Of a stretch of DNA of 64,000 bases, positions 6,639 through 14,063 are shown in pieces (the stretch's first letter is position 1; every line of letters starts with the position of its first letter). Below the pieces are notes generated by a model. It did not search any database. It worked only from the letters and a program-made list of their open reading frames with translations, and was not told the DNA's origin. The DNA is taken from contig NZ_CP093337.1 of assembly GCF_022637395.1 (NCBI RefSeq), positions 2,812,501-2,876,500 of the forward strand. The letters run 5' to 3'. Source of the DNA: Shinella sp. H4-D48. Its GTDB lineage: Bacteria > Pseudomonadota > Alphaproteobacteria > Rhizobiales > Rhizobiaceae. The position numbers and the translations under genes were made by a program.

Positions 6639-8234
6639 TTACTCGGCGATATCGACACCGTCAAAGCGGTGAATGCCGAGCGGGTCCATCTTGAAGCCCG
6701 TGACCTTCTTGCTCATGGGAACGACGACGAGCGAGTGGTCCAGCGTGTTCCAGGGCGCCTCGCGCTTGAACACGACCTGCGCCTGTTCATAGAGCTTCGT
6801 ACGCTCGCCGATGTCGGCGGTTTCCTTCGCCTTGGTCACCAGCGCATCGAACTCCTCGTTGCACCACTGAGCGCGGTTGTTGCCGCCCACGGCATCGCAG
6901 CCGAGCAGGGTATCGAGGAAGTTGTCCGGGTCGCCGTTGTCACCCGTCCAGCCCAGGATGGCCGCGCCGTCGCGGTCCTTGGCGGACGAGAGCTTCAGGT
7001 ACTCGGCCCATTCGTAGGAGACGATCTCGGCCTCGACGCCGATCTTGGCGAGGTCGGCCTGCATCAGTTCTGCTGCACGACGCGCGTTCAGCATGTACGG
7101 ACGGGCGACCGGCATGGCCCAGATCTTCATCTTGAGGCCGGAGACGCCAGCGTCTTCGAGCATCTTCTTGGCCGCTTCCGGATCGTACTTGTCGTCTTCG
7201 ACGGCATTATTGTACGACCACATGGTCGGCGGGATCGGGTTCTTTGCAACTGTCGCCGCGCCCTGGAAAACGGCGTCGACGATGGCCTGGCGGTTAACGG
7301 CCATGTTGAGTGCCTTGCGGACCTCGACCTTGTCGAACGGCGGAACCAGCGTGTTGTAGGCGAGGTAGGCGACGTTAAGGCCTTCCTGCTCGACAACCGT
7401 CAGGTTCTCATCCTTCTTGAGCTCTTCCACGTCAGCCGCATTCGGATAGGCCATGATGTGGCACTCACCGGCCTTCAGCTTCTGCGCACGAACGGCAGCG
7501 TCCGTAGTGATGGCGAAGACGAGGTCGTCGACCGGCTGCTTGCCGTTCCAGTAGTCCTGGTTGGCCTTGTAGCGGATCGCCGCGTCGGTCTGGTAGGCGA
7601 CGAAGGTGAACGGACCGGTGCCAAGCGGCTGCTGGTTCAGAAGCTCCATCTTGCCGTCAGCCTGCAGCTTGTCGGCATATTCCTTGGAGAGGATCGAGGC
7701 GAAGTCCATGCCGAGGTTCGCCAGGAACGGCGCTTCGGGACGCTTCAGCACGAACTTGACTGTGAGATCGTCGACTTTCTCGATCTTTTCGATGAGTTCC
7801 GGGAAGCCCATGCCCGCGAAGTATTCCCAGGAAGCGCCGGCAACATACTTGTTCCAGGCATTGTCTTCCTTGTACTGGCGCTCGAACGAGAAGATGACGT
7901 CGTCGGCGTTCAGCTCGCGGGTCGGTGTGAAGTATTCGGTCGTCTGGAACTTGACGCCCGGGCGAAGCTTGAAGGTGTATTCCTTGCCGTCAGCCGAAAC
8001 TTCCCAGCTCTCGGCGAGGCCCGGCTCCAGTTCGGTGCTGCCATGCTTGAACTCGACGAGGCGGTTATAGGCGGTGCGCGATGCGGCATCGAAGGTCTGA
8101 CCGCCGGTGTAAAGGCCGGGGTCGAAACCTTCCGGCGACGCTTCCGAGCAATAGACCAGAGTCTTCGACCAGGCGGCCGTCGCCATCATCGAGGCGAGCG
8201 CCGTCGCTGCGAGGAGAGTAGTCAGCTTTTTCAT
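6639..8234 (-). CDS. dppA: Peptide ABC transporter substrate-binding protein (SBP family 5, DppA-like)
   Basis: A 531-residue periplasmic binding protein. Residues 1-22 are a signal peptide (MKKLTTLLAATALASMMATA, cut near AWS-KTL). The mature part begins LVYCSEASPEGFDPGLYTGG, followed by the family 5 features LAESWEVSADGKEYTFKLRP and, later, GWTGDNGDPDNFLDTLLGC, which resembles DppA of E. coli closely. Two Cys residues (in LLGC and WCNEE) could form a disulphide, as in DppA. An open frame extends upstream to 8384, but the signal peptide and the AGGTTT/GGGAAG purines put the start at 8234. First gene of the operon; dipeptides are the best guess for the substrate. Confidence 0.9.
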   Translation of the reverse strand: MKKLTTLLAATALASMMATAAWSKTLVYCSEASPEGFDPGLYTGGQTFDAASRTAYNRLVEFKHGSTELEPGLAESWEVSADGKEYTFKLRPGVKFQTTEYFTPTRELNADDVIFSFERQYKEDNAWNKYVAGASWEYFAGMGFPELIEKIEKVDDLTVKFVLKRPEAPFLANLGMDFASILSKEYADKLQADGKMELLNQQPLGTGPFTFVAYQTDAAIRYKANQDYWNGKQPVDDLVFAITTDAAVRAQKLKAGECHIMAYPNAADVEELKKDENLTVVEQEGLNVAYLAYNTLVPPFDKVEVRKALNMAVNRQAIVDAVFQGAATVAKNPIPPTMWSYNNAVEDDKYDPEAAKKMLEDAGVSGLKMKIWAMPVARPYMLNARRAAELMQADLAKIGVEAEIVSYEWAEYLKLSSAKDRDGAAILGWTGDNGDPDNFLDTLLGCDAVGGNNRAQWCNEEFDALVTKAKETADIGERTKLYEQAQVVFKREAPWNTLDHSLVVVPMSKKVTGFKMDPLGIHRFDGVDIAE

Positions 8235-8664
8235 AGTGAGCTTCCCAGGTTTGCTTTTTTGTTCTCTTGTCAGGCTCATGCGCATGTCCTGCGCCAGCCT
8301 TGGGCTGGATGGAACGACATTTGCCGCCGGATTGCAATAAGTCGGACCACAATTTTGTCCAAACGGAAAAAACCGGAAGAACATCCTTCTCCACAGCCTC
8401 GATACTGGTCGCAGGTCCCGCGGAACCGGGCATTCCCGTCACATGTTATGCTTCCATTTCTGACTGGCGGGGCGGCAATACACCACAGCGTAGACTGGAA
8501 GCGGCACCACACGGCCCCAACTTAAATTATCCATACAACTCAACACATTGCGCTGATATCTCCGAGAAAACTGGAGAGACACCATGAATTTGTCCCGCAA
8601 AACCCTTTGCTGCCAGAGATTGCGGCGTTAGATTGCTCACGTGGACTCTGGGGGTGGACGCCAC
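8235..8664. other. Intergenic region between dppA and the LuxR-type gene
   Basis: About 430 bp with no convincing protein gene over 20 codons. It must hold the dppA promoter (minus) and the luxR promoter (plus). A weak EcfG-like match is present: GGAAC (8422-8426), 17 nt, TGTT (8444-8447). An AT-rich stretch at 8522-8545 is a likely sigma-70 promoter area. A 15-codon leader frame (8584-8631) and an inverted repeat at the luxR start (8638-8667) close the region. Confidence 0.5.
8584..8631 (+). other. Possible leader peptide upstream of the LuxR-type gene
   Basis: A 15-codon frame, MNLSRKTLCCQRLRR, with a good ribosome binding site (GGAGAG at 8573-8578, 5 nt before the ATG). It ends 33 bp before the luxR GTG. 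Its codons show no run of one amino acid that would suggest classical attenuation. It could set translation of the next gene or be chance. Confidence 0.25.
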
Positions 8665-8667
8665 GTG
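8638..8667. repeat. Inverted repeat spanning the LuxR gene start
   Basis: CACGTGG (8638-8644) and CCACGTG (8661-8667) are a perfect 7-bp dyad with a 16-nt loop. The loop holds the GGGGGTGG ribosome binding site and the right arm contains the GTG start codon at 8665. In RNA this would fold the start region; in DNA it could be an operator. Confidence 0.5.
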
Positions 8668-9384
8668 ATTGCATTGAACGAACATTTCAGAAGGTATGAT
8701 TTTGAAAGCGACCTTGAGAAGGCTCTCAACCGTGTCGATTTCTTCCGTATCTTTCACACGATGGCTCTTCGGTACGGCTTCGAGCATTTTGGCGTGCTGC
8801 AGCTGACGAACGAGCATGAGACGAGCTTGCTGGCGCAGCGGCTGACGCTGCACGACCTGCCCGCCGGCCTTGCCGAAGCCTATGACAAGCGCCATCGCTT
8901 CAACGACAGCGACCTCTTCAAGAGCTTCTACGTCTCCACGATCTCCACGGTCTGGCGTGATGGAGATCGTGCCGCGGACCAAGGCAGTCCGCATGAAAGT
9001 TTTCTCGACCAGATCGGGTTCGACATGGCGCTGTCCGTGCCGGTCCACTCTGTCGCCGGGACGCGGTTTGTGATTCTGTTTCTTGGCGATGGCGATGACA
9101 TAGGCAGAACCGAGCATTTCGAGATCTGCTACGAGGCGGCCTGCGCCTTCGACTATTTTCATCGACAGGTCCTCGCCAACAAGGCGGGCATGGGCCTCAC
9201 GCCACGCGAAACGGAGATCCTGCGCTGGATTTCCTACGGCAAGACCGCCAGCGAGATCGCGCTTATCGTCTCGGTCTCGGAGCATACGGTCAACTCGCAC
9301 ACCGCGACGATCCTGAAGAAGCTCGATGTGGTCAATCGCACGCAGATGGTGGCCAAGGCGATCCGCGAACAGATCATCCAGTAA
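8665..9384 (+). CDS. LuxR-family regulator with autoinducer-binding-like domain
   Basis: A 239-residue protein. Residues about 15-155 resemble the LuxR autoinducer-binding domain (FHTMALRYGFEHFGVLQL, later MALSVPVHSVAG). Residues 173-235 are a GerE/LuxR helix-turn-helix (GLTPRETEILRWISYGKTAS, then EHTVNSHTATILKKL). I chose the GTG at 8665 because GGGGGTGG lies 8 nt upstream; an in-frame GTG at 8641 is the alternative. No luxI-type synthase is visible in the window, so it would be a LuxR solo or may bind another ligand. The single-domain response regulator at 9505 lies 120 bp downstream on the same strand. Confidence 0.75.
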   Translation: MIALNEHFRRYDFESDLEKALNRVDFFRIFHTMALRYGFEHFGVLQLTNEHETSLLAQRLTLHDLPAGLAEAYDKRHRFNDSDLFKSFYVSTISTVWRDGDRAADQGSPHESFLDQIGFDMALSVPVHSVAGTRFVILFLGDGDDIGRTEHFEICYEAACAFDYFHRQVLANKAGMGLTPRETEILRWISYGKTASEIALIVSVSEHTVNSHTATILKKLDVVNRTQMVAKAIREQIIQ

Positions 9385-9504
9385 CACTGTAAGAGAATGG
9401 TACAGCGTTTGGGATAGTAGACTTAGGGACTTGTTAATATTCACCGTCTGGACAAGAGTAGTCGCGGCGAGACCAAAGCGTTCGCAAACAGGTTCATTCC
9501 CACC

Positions 9505-9909
9505 ATGGCAGCACACGTAAATATTCTGCTCGTTGATGACGACCCGGCTGAAAACGTCATTCTCAGCGCTCTGATGCGCAAGGTCACGAGCTACGCGATC
9601 ACTCTGCACTATGTGGAAACGATCGATGGGGCGCTGGATTTCATCCGCTCCTCGGGCATCGCACTGGATATGATCCTGATGGACAACCGGCTTCAACCGC
9701 AGGCCGATTTCCGGGAAACCGTGCCGGAACTGCGCCGCGCCGGTTATATCGGCCCGGTCGGCGTCATCTCGTCATCGATCAGCGACGCCTATTTTCAGAA
9801 AATCGACGACTACGGGGTCGACTTCCGTATCGACAAGGCCGAACTCGATCCTACCGCGATCGAATTCCTCCTGCGGGAATACGTCCGGCGCGAAGCAAGC
9901 GCTGGCTAG
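9505..9909 (+). CDS. Single-domain response regulator (receiver only)
   Basis: A 134-residue CheY-like protein with no output domain. It has the acidic cluster in ILLVDDDPAEN (residues 8-14), the phospho-acceptor Asp in MILMDNRL (about residue 55), a Ser/Thr switch in GVISSSIS and a Lys near the C-terminus (DFRIDKAEL), so phosphorylation looks possible. No histidine kinase is adjacent. No strong ribosome binding site precedes the ATG, which follows TTCCCACC. Its partner and target are unknown; the gene lies between a LuxR-type regulator and rirA. Confidence 0.75.
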   Translation: MAAHVNILLVDDDPAENVILSALMRKVTSYAITLHYVETIDGALDFIRSSGIALDMILMDNRLQPQADFRETVPELRRAGYIGPVGVISSSISDAYFQKIDDYGVDFRIDKAELDPTAIEFLLREYVRREASAG

Positions 9910-9990
9910 CAAGCAATTCGTTTATAGTGGATTTTAACGCCAAGAAGCGATCCCCATTGCGGAGGGAGCGCCGAAGGCGGAAGCCTGAAT

Positions 9991-10455
9991 TCAGGCTGCA
10001 GGCTGGCGGGCTGCCGCCGTCGCTTCCAAACCGAGCAGCATCCCGATTTGCGGGCGCGCCTTCACAAGATCGTCGATGGTGTACTGCTGGAGCACCTCGA
10101 AGAAGGCGTTCAGCGCCTTGCGCAGCGCCGCGTTCAGACCACAGCTGTCGACCAGCGGGCACTCGATCTCGCCTGCCTCGAAGCATTCCGCCATGGCGAA
10201 GGAATCCTCGGTCACACGCACCACGTCGAACAGCGTGATTTCGCTGGCAGGCTTGGGCAGACGCACGCCGCCATTGCGGCCACGAACGGTCTCGATGATG
10301 CCTGCACGCGTCAGCGGCTGGAGGATCTTGAAGAGGAATAGTTCGGAAACACCATAGGCCCTGGCAATCTCGGGGATGCGGCTGAGCCTGTCACCATTCG
10401 CCGCACAGTACATCAACATGCGTACGGCATAGTTGGTTTGTTTCGTCAGACGCAT
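9991..10455 (-). CDS. rirA: RirA, iron-responsive Rrf2-family repressor
   Basis: A 154-residue Rrf2 protein nearly identical in its core to rhizobial RirA: MRLTKQTNYAVRMLMYCAAN, then SRIPEIARAYGVSELFLFKI, and GRNGGVRL in the wing. The three cysteines that hold the Fe-S cluster are present at Cys91, Cys99 and Cys105 (AECFEAGEIECPLVDSC). In rhizobia RirA replaces Fur: when iron is plentiful it represses siderophore and iron-uptake genes. It diverges from a ferric-iron binding protein gene at 10628. An Irr-type box 53 bp upstream (10508-10524) suggests the haem-dependent regulator Irr represses rirA when iron is low, as known for related bacteria. Confidence 0.93.
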   Translation of the reverse strand: MRLTKQTNYAVRMLMYCAANGDRLSRIPEIARAYGVSELFLFKILQPLTRAGIIETVRGRNGGVRLPKPASEITLFDVVRVTEDSFAMAECFEAGEIECPLVDSCGLNAALRKALNAFFEVLQQYTIDDLVKARPQIGMLLGLEATAAARQPAA

Positions 10456-10507
10456 CGGGAACTCCGAATCCGGGTTTCAGTGAGATCACATATAGGGCAC
10501 TTCGTGG

Positions 10508-10524
10508 TTTAGAACAATTCCAAA
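10508..10524. promoter_or_regulatory. Irr box (ICE-type iron control element)
   Basis: TTTAGAACAATTCCAAA, which fits the TTTRGAA-N3-TTCYAAA Irr-binding motif of alpha-proteobacteria, with full dyad symmetry except one position. It lies in the rirA/fbpA intergenic region, closer to rirA. No TGA-N9-TCA iron-rhodo (RirA) box was found between the two genes. Confidence 0.7.
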
Positions 10525-10627
10525 AAGCGGAAAATCACAGTCATGTTATGATGGGTACAGTTGACTGCGGTTGGCAAGCCTTTAAAGGAGACTTTTGCAG
10601 TAAAGAATAATGCACCAGGAGGACCCG

Positions 10628-11671
10628 ATGCAACTGCTCAAGACTTCTCTCGCCGCCCTTGCCCTCTCGGCCGCTGGTCTCGCCACTGCGGCACCGGCGC
10701 ACGCAGACGGTGAAGTCAACATCTATTCCTATCGCCAGCCGGACCTGATCAAGCCGCTGCTCGACGAATTCACCAAGGAAACCGGCATCGCAACCAACGT
10801 GCTGTTTCTCGACAAGGGTCTTGTCGAGCGAATCCAGGCGGAAGGTGCCAATTCACCGGCCGACGTCATCCTGACCGTGGACATTTCGCGTCTCACCGAA
10901 GCCAAGGATGGTGGCGTCACGCAGCCGGTCCAGAGCGACGTCATCAACAAGGACATCCCGACGCAGTATCGCGATCCCGACGGCGACTGGTTCGGCCTGA
11001 CCACCCGTTCGCGCGTCGTCTACGCCTCGAAGGATCGCGTTGAGCAGAACGAAATCACCTATGAGGAACTTGCCGATCCGAAGTGGAAAGGCAAGATCTG
11101 CACCCGTGACGGCCAGCACTCCTACAATATCGGCCTGATCGCCTCCATGATCGCCCATCACGGCGAAGCCGAAACCGAAAAGTGGCTGACGGGCCTGAAG
11201 AACAACCTCGCCCGCAAGCCCGACGGCGGCGACCGCGACCAGGCGAAAGCAATCCTCGCCGGCGAATGCGACCTCGCGCTTGGCAACTCCTACTATGTCG
11301 GTCTCATGCAGACCAACGAGAAGGAGCCGGAACAGAAGGAATGGGCAGCTGCCATCAAGGTGCTCTTCCCGAACGTCAACGACCGCGGTGCGCACGTCAA
11401 TGTTTCCGGCATGGCCATGGCCAAGAACGCCCCGAACAAGGACAACGCGCTCAAGCTGATGGAATTCCTGTCGGCCGGCACCGCGCAGCAGATCTATGCC
11501 GAGCAGGTCTACGAATATCCGGTTCTGCCGGGCGCCGAGCCCTCCGACGTGGTCAAGGCCTTCGGCACGCTCAAGGCCGATCCGCTGCCGCTGTCGGAAA
11601 TCGCGGCCAATCGCAAGAAGGCCTCGGAGCTCGTCGACAAGGTCGGCTACAACGACGGCCCTTCGCAGTAA
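10628..11671 (+). CDS. fbpA: Fe(III) ABC transporter substrate-binding protein
   Basis: A 347-residue periplasmic protein of the FbpA/AfuA/FutA class. Signal peptide at residues 1-27 (MQLLKTSLAALALSAAGLAT, cut after AHA). The mature protein begins DGEVNIYSYRQPDLIKPLLD. The paired tyrosines Tyr222-Tyr223 in GNSYYVGLM match the ferric-iron ligands of this family. An upstream in-frame ATG at 10610 exists, but AGGAGG at 10617-10622 points to 10628. It is divergent from rirA and ends at a terminator; no permease or ATPase gene follows. The fused permease at 21184 is the likely partner. The gene symbol follows family practice. Confidence 0.88.
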   Translation: MQLLKTSLAALALSAAGLATAAPAHADGEVNIYSYRQPDLIKPLLDEFTKETGIATNVLFLDKGLVERIQAEGANSPADVILTVDISRLTEAKDGGVTQPVQSDVINKDIPTQYRDPDGDWFGLTTRSRVVYASKDRVEQNEITYEELADPKWKGKICTRDGQHSYNIGLIASMIAHHGEAETEKWLTGLKNNLARKPDGGDRDQAKAILAGECDLALGNSYYVGLMQTNEKEPEQKEWAAAIKVLFPNVNDRGAHVNVSGMAMAKNAPNKDNALKLMEFLSAGTAQQIYAEQVYEYPVLPGAEPSDVVKAFGTLKADPLPLSEIAANRKKASELVDKVGYNDGPSQ

Positions 11672-11696
11672 TATCCCTGCCTCCCAAGGCAAACGG

Positions 11697-11724
11697 AAAC
11701 GGCGGCCTCTGGCCGCCGTTTTTG
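11697..11724 (+). terminator. Rho-independent terminator after fbpA
   Basis: An 11-bp stem (AAACGGCGGCC / GGCCGCCGTTT) with a TCT loop and a T tract (TTTTTGTTTT). It lies 26 bp past the fbpA stop, so the binding protein is transcribed alone. Confidence 0.88.
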
Positions 11725-11757
11725 TTTTCCGTCCCTCGCTGCCGGTGTCGTGGTGCC

Positions 11758-12849
11758 TTACTGAAGGTCCGGGTCCGACTGGCCGGAAATGATCCGCGCG
11801 TAATCAGTGATGTCCTTCTTGCGCTCCGGCGTACCCGGATGCGTCGAGAGGAGGCTGGTGTTCGACCTGTCACCCAGCTTCTCCTCCAGCAGGCCGAAGA
11901 ACCGGGCAATCGCCGCCGGATCGTAGCCGGCCTTCGCCATCAGCTCGACCGAGCGCCGATCGGCCTCCGCTTCCGCCGCCCGCGAATAGGACAAGGCCAG
12001 AAGGCCGCCGCCCTGCACCAGCACGTCCTCCATCGCCGAGCCGACATCACCGGCGATCAGCATGATGAGGCCGGTCATGCCCGCAGCGCGATAGAACTGC
12101 CGCAGGCTGTGCTCGAGTTCGACATGGCCGATCTCGTGGGCCAGCACGCCGACCAGCATTTCCGTGTCGGTGCCCGCCAGTTCCACCAGCTGGTCGGTGA
12201 TAACAAGCGTCCCATCGGGCAGAGCGAAGGCATTCGGCCCGATGAAACCGCCATCGCGGAAGTTGAGATTGTAAGCCTTGGCACCGCGTGGCGACTGGGC
12301 GGCAATCCTGGCGAAACCGTCGATAATTTCCTTGCGGCGCGCCTCGGGCAGCTTCGTCTGGGAAAACGTCGTCTTGTCGAGCGTCGCCAATGTCCCCTGC
12401 CCCATGAGTTGCGGAACCATGGGCGGCGTCGTCAGCATGGCAACCTCAACAAGGGCGGGAACACCCCAGCGGTAGATGACGCTGCCAAGCGCGAAGGCGA
12501 CGAGCACGATGACCATCAGGCGCAGGCGGAACTGCTCCAGCCAATGCACGAAACCGGCTCCGCCCTTGCCGCGCATGGCGAGATAGCGGTCTATGCCGTC
12601 ATTGTCCCACGTCTCGAAGATCGATCCGTCGGGAAAGGTCACGCGGCGGGGAATGGACCCGACGCGGCTGGATATGTCCAGCCACGAGAGACCGGCGCCG
12701 GCAAGCGCCTTGCCGCCTGCGGCCGGCTGGGCGAGGACTTCCCCCGCCCCTTCGACAAGCAGGGCTTCTACGGAACGGCTGGAGCCGGCGGGGTGCCAGT
12801 CTCCTTTGGCAATGGCCCCACCGGCGTTGGCAACGGGTTCAGAAGCCAA
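11758..12849 (-). CDS. M48-family membrane metalloprotease
   Basis: A 363-residue protein if begun at the TTG at 12849. The zinc motif HEIGH is at residues 238-242 and the third ligand Glu is in SRAAEAEADRRSVE. One membrane helix lies at about residues 115-140 (LRLMVIVLVAFALGSVIYRW). C-terminal TSLLSTHPGTPERKKD is typical of the BepA/LoiP-like M48 group that clears damaged envelope proteins. No ATG is available early in the frame; TTG at 12849 has GAAGGA 7 nt upstream and overlaps the end of the DUF898 gene by 11 bp, so the genes are coupled. The frame stays open to 12960 but lies inside the upstream gene. Confidence 0.82.
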   Translation of the reverse strand: MASEPVANAGGAIAKGDWHPAGSSRSVEALLVEGAGEVLAQPAAGGKALAGAGLSWLDISSRVGSIPRRVTFPDGSIFETWDNDGIDRYLAMRGKGGAGFVHWLEQFRLRLMVIVLVAFALGSVIYRWGVPALVEVAMLTTPPMVPQLMGQGTLATLDKTTFSQTKLPEARRKEIIDGFARIAAQSPRGAKAYNLNFRDGGFIGPNAFALPDGTLVITDQLVELAGTDTEMLVGVLAHEIGHVELEHSLRQFYRAAGMTGLIMLIAGDVGSAMEDVLVQGGGLLALSYSRAAEAEADRRSVELMAKAGYDPAAIARFFGLLEEKLGDRSNTSLLSTHPGTPERKKDITDYARIISGQSDPDLQ

Positions 12850-13930
12850 AATCGAATCCTTCGAAGTCCATGAACTCGGCGCCGACAGCCGATCCCTGCG
12901 CCTCGATAACGCTGAACAATTCGCCGATATCGCCAACGAAGGTGACGCCGGTGTGTTCATAGGTGTAGCGCGCCAGACGCACCGCCGCCCATGGCCGCAT
13001 CAGGCCGAGGGTCAGGATCGTCACGATAACGTTCGAGATTGCGATCCAGGTGTAGCGTGTCCGCGACATGTCGCTCAGCAGCCTGTGCCGGCCGTCGAAA
13101 GTCGTCGACGACCAGACGATGTTGCGCACGGCGGCACGATAGAAGAGCCCCACCACGCCGAACAGGGCGAAAAAGCCGATATAGGCGACGACGATGAAAA
13201 TATGCCAGATCGAGAAGGAGATCTGGCCTGCAGCCGACGAACCCGCAATCGCACCGACAATCGCCTCCAAGTTAAGGGCCACGAAGCCTGCAACGACAAC
13301 AAGGCCAGCGACTGCCACACCGGCCGACATCAGCCACGCCTTGAACAGCGGGCCGAACTTCGGATCAGTATCAAAAGCCTTCCCACCGTAACGCAGATTG
13401 GAGCCGACATAGCGCGCCACCCAGCGGCTGGCGAGCGGCGTGAGGATACCGAGCGTAAGGGTGGCGATCAGGCCGCCGAGAATAAATGCCTTGAAAGCCC
13501 CGCCGGGGCCGCCGACGAAATCGAAGCGCACATTGCGGTAGCTCGTCACCCGCGCGCTGAAGCGCAGGCCCCTGGCGACCAGCCACGGCAGCGCGATGAG
13601 AAAGGCAATCGCCGGCAACAGGGCCAGAAACGGGTTCAAAAAGCCGACGAGGTTGAGCACGGCGATCGCTCCGATCAAGATCAGGCGGCCGATAAGGATC
13701 TGCAGGCCACGCGCGTGATATTCGAAGGAGCGGCCAAGCAGCACGGTGTTGCCGTAGAAGTAGCGGTTACGCCTTACCTTCGCCCAGGCCGAATAGATAC
13801 CGAGCGTGAGGATCGTCAGGAGAACATTGACGATCCAGATACCGAAATACTCCGAAGCCCTGCCGGTAAACCCGATGCGATAGAACACGCCTGCCGTGGC
13901 GGCGGGCGGCGCCGATTCTGCCAATGCCAT
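12839..13930 (-). CDS. DUF898 (YjgN-family) multispanning membrane protein
   Basis: A 363-residue protein with about eight hydrophobic segments. The DUF898 repeats are visible: FTGRASEYFGIWIVNVLLTI, LTLGIYSAWAKVRRNRYFYG, and a second copy TWIAISNVIVTILTLGLMRP with WAAVRLARY. Function is unknown. The 3' end overlaps the M48 protease start by 11 bp, so they form a two-gene unit; this pairing suggests an envelope quality-control role (inference). Confidence 0.85.
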   Translation of the reverse strand: MALAESAPPAATAGVFYRIGFTGRASEYFGIWIVNVLLTILTLGIYSAWAKVRRNRYFYGNTVLLGRSFEYHARGLQILIGRLILIGAIAVLNLVGFLNPFLALLPAIAFLIALPWLVARGLRFSARVTSYRNVRFDFVGGPGGAFKAFILGGLIATLTLGILTPLASRWVARYVGSNLRYGGKAFDTDPKFGPLFKAWLMSAGVAVAGLVVVAGFVALNLEAIVGAIAGSSAAGQISFSIWHIFIVVAYIGFFALFGVVGLFYRAAVRNIVWSSTTFDGRHRLLSDMSRTRYTWIAISNVIVTILTLGLMRPWAAVRLARYTYEHTGVTFVGDIGELFSVIEAQGSAVGAEFMDFEGFDFGF

Positions 13931-14020
13931 ATTCTGTCCCTTCCGAAATGCATGATCACGGAGGTAACGGACCTGACTTCCGCCCTATTCTTCGCAAAGC
14001 ACAAAAAAGCGGCAATGCAA

Positions 14021-14044
14021 AAGGGCTCCCGCCAGGGAGCCCTT
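14021..14044 (-). terminator. Rho-independent terminator after mmsA
   Basis: A perfect 10-bp stem (AAGGGCTCCC / GGGAGCCCTT), loop GCCA, followed on the minus strand by TTTTGC. It lies 20 bp past the mmsA stop. Confidence 0.75.
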
Positions 14045-14063
14045 CATCATCAATCCGGGTGGA

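Noticed and set aside
8422-8447. EcfG promoter upstream of the LuxR-type gene
   Set aside because: GGAAC-N17-TGTT has a poor -10 element and lies over 200 bp from the start codon, so it was not listed as a promoter.
6600-8525. A 641-codon open frame on the plus strand
   Set aside because: It is antisense to dppA, which has a signal peptide and strong family motifs. Long antisense frames are common in GC-rich DNA with third-position bias.
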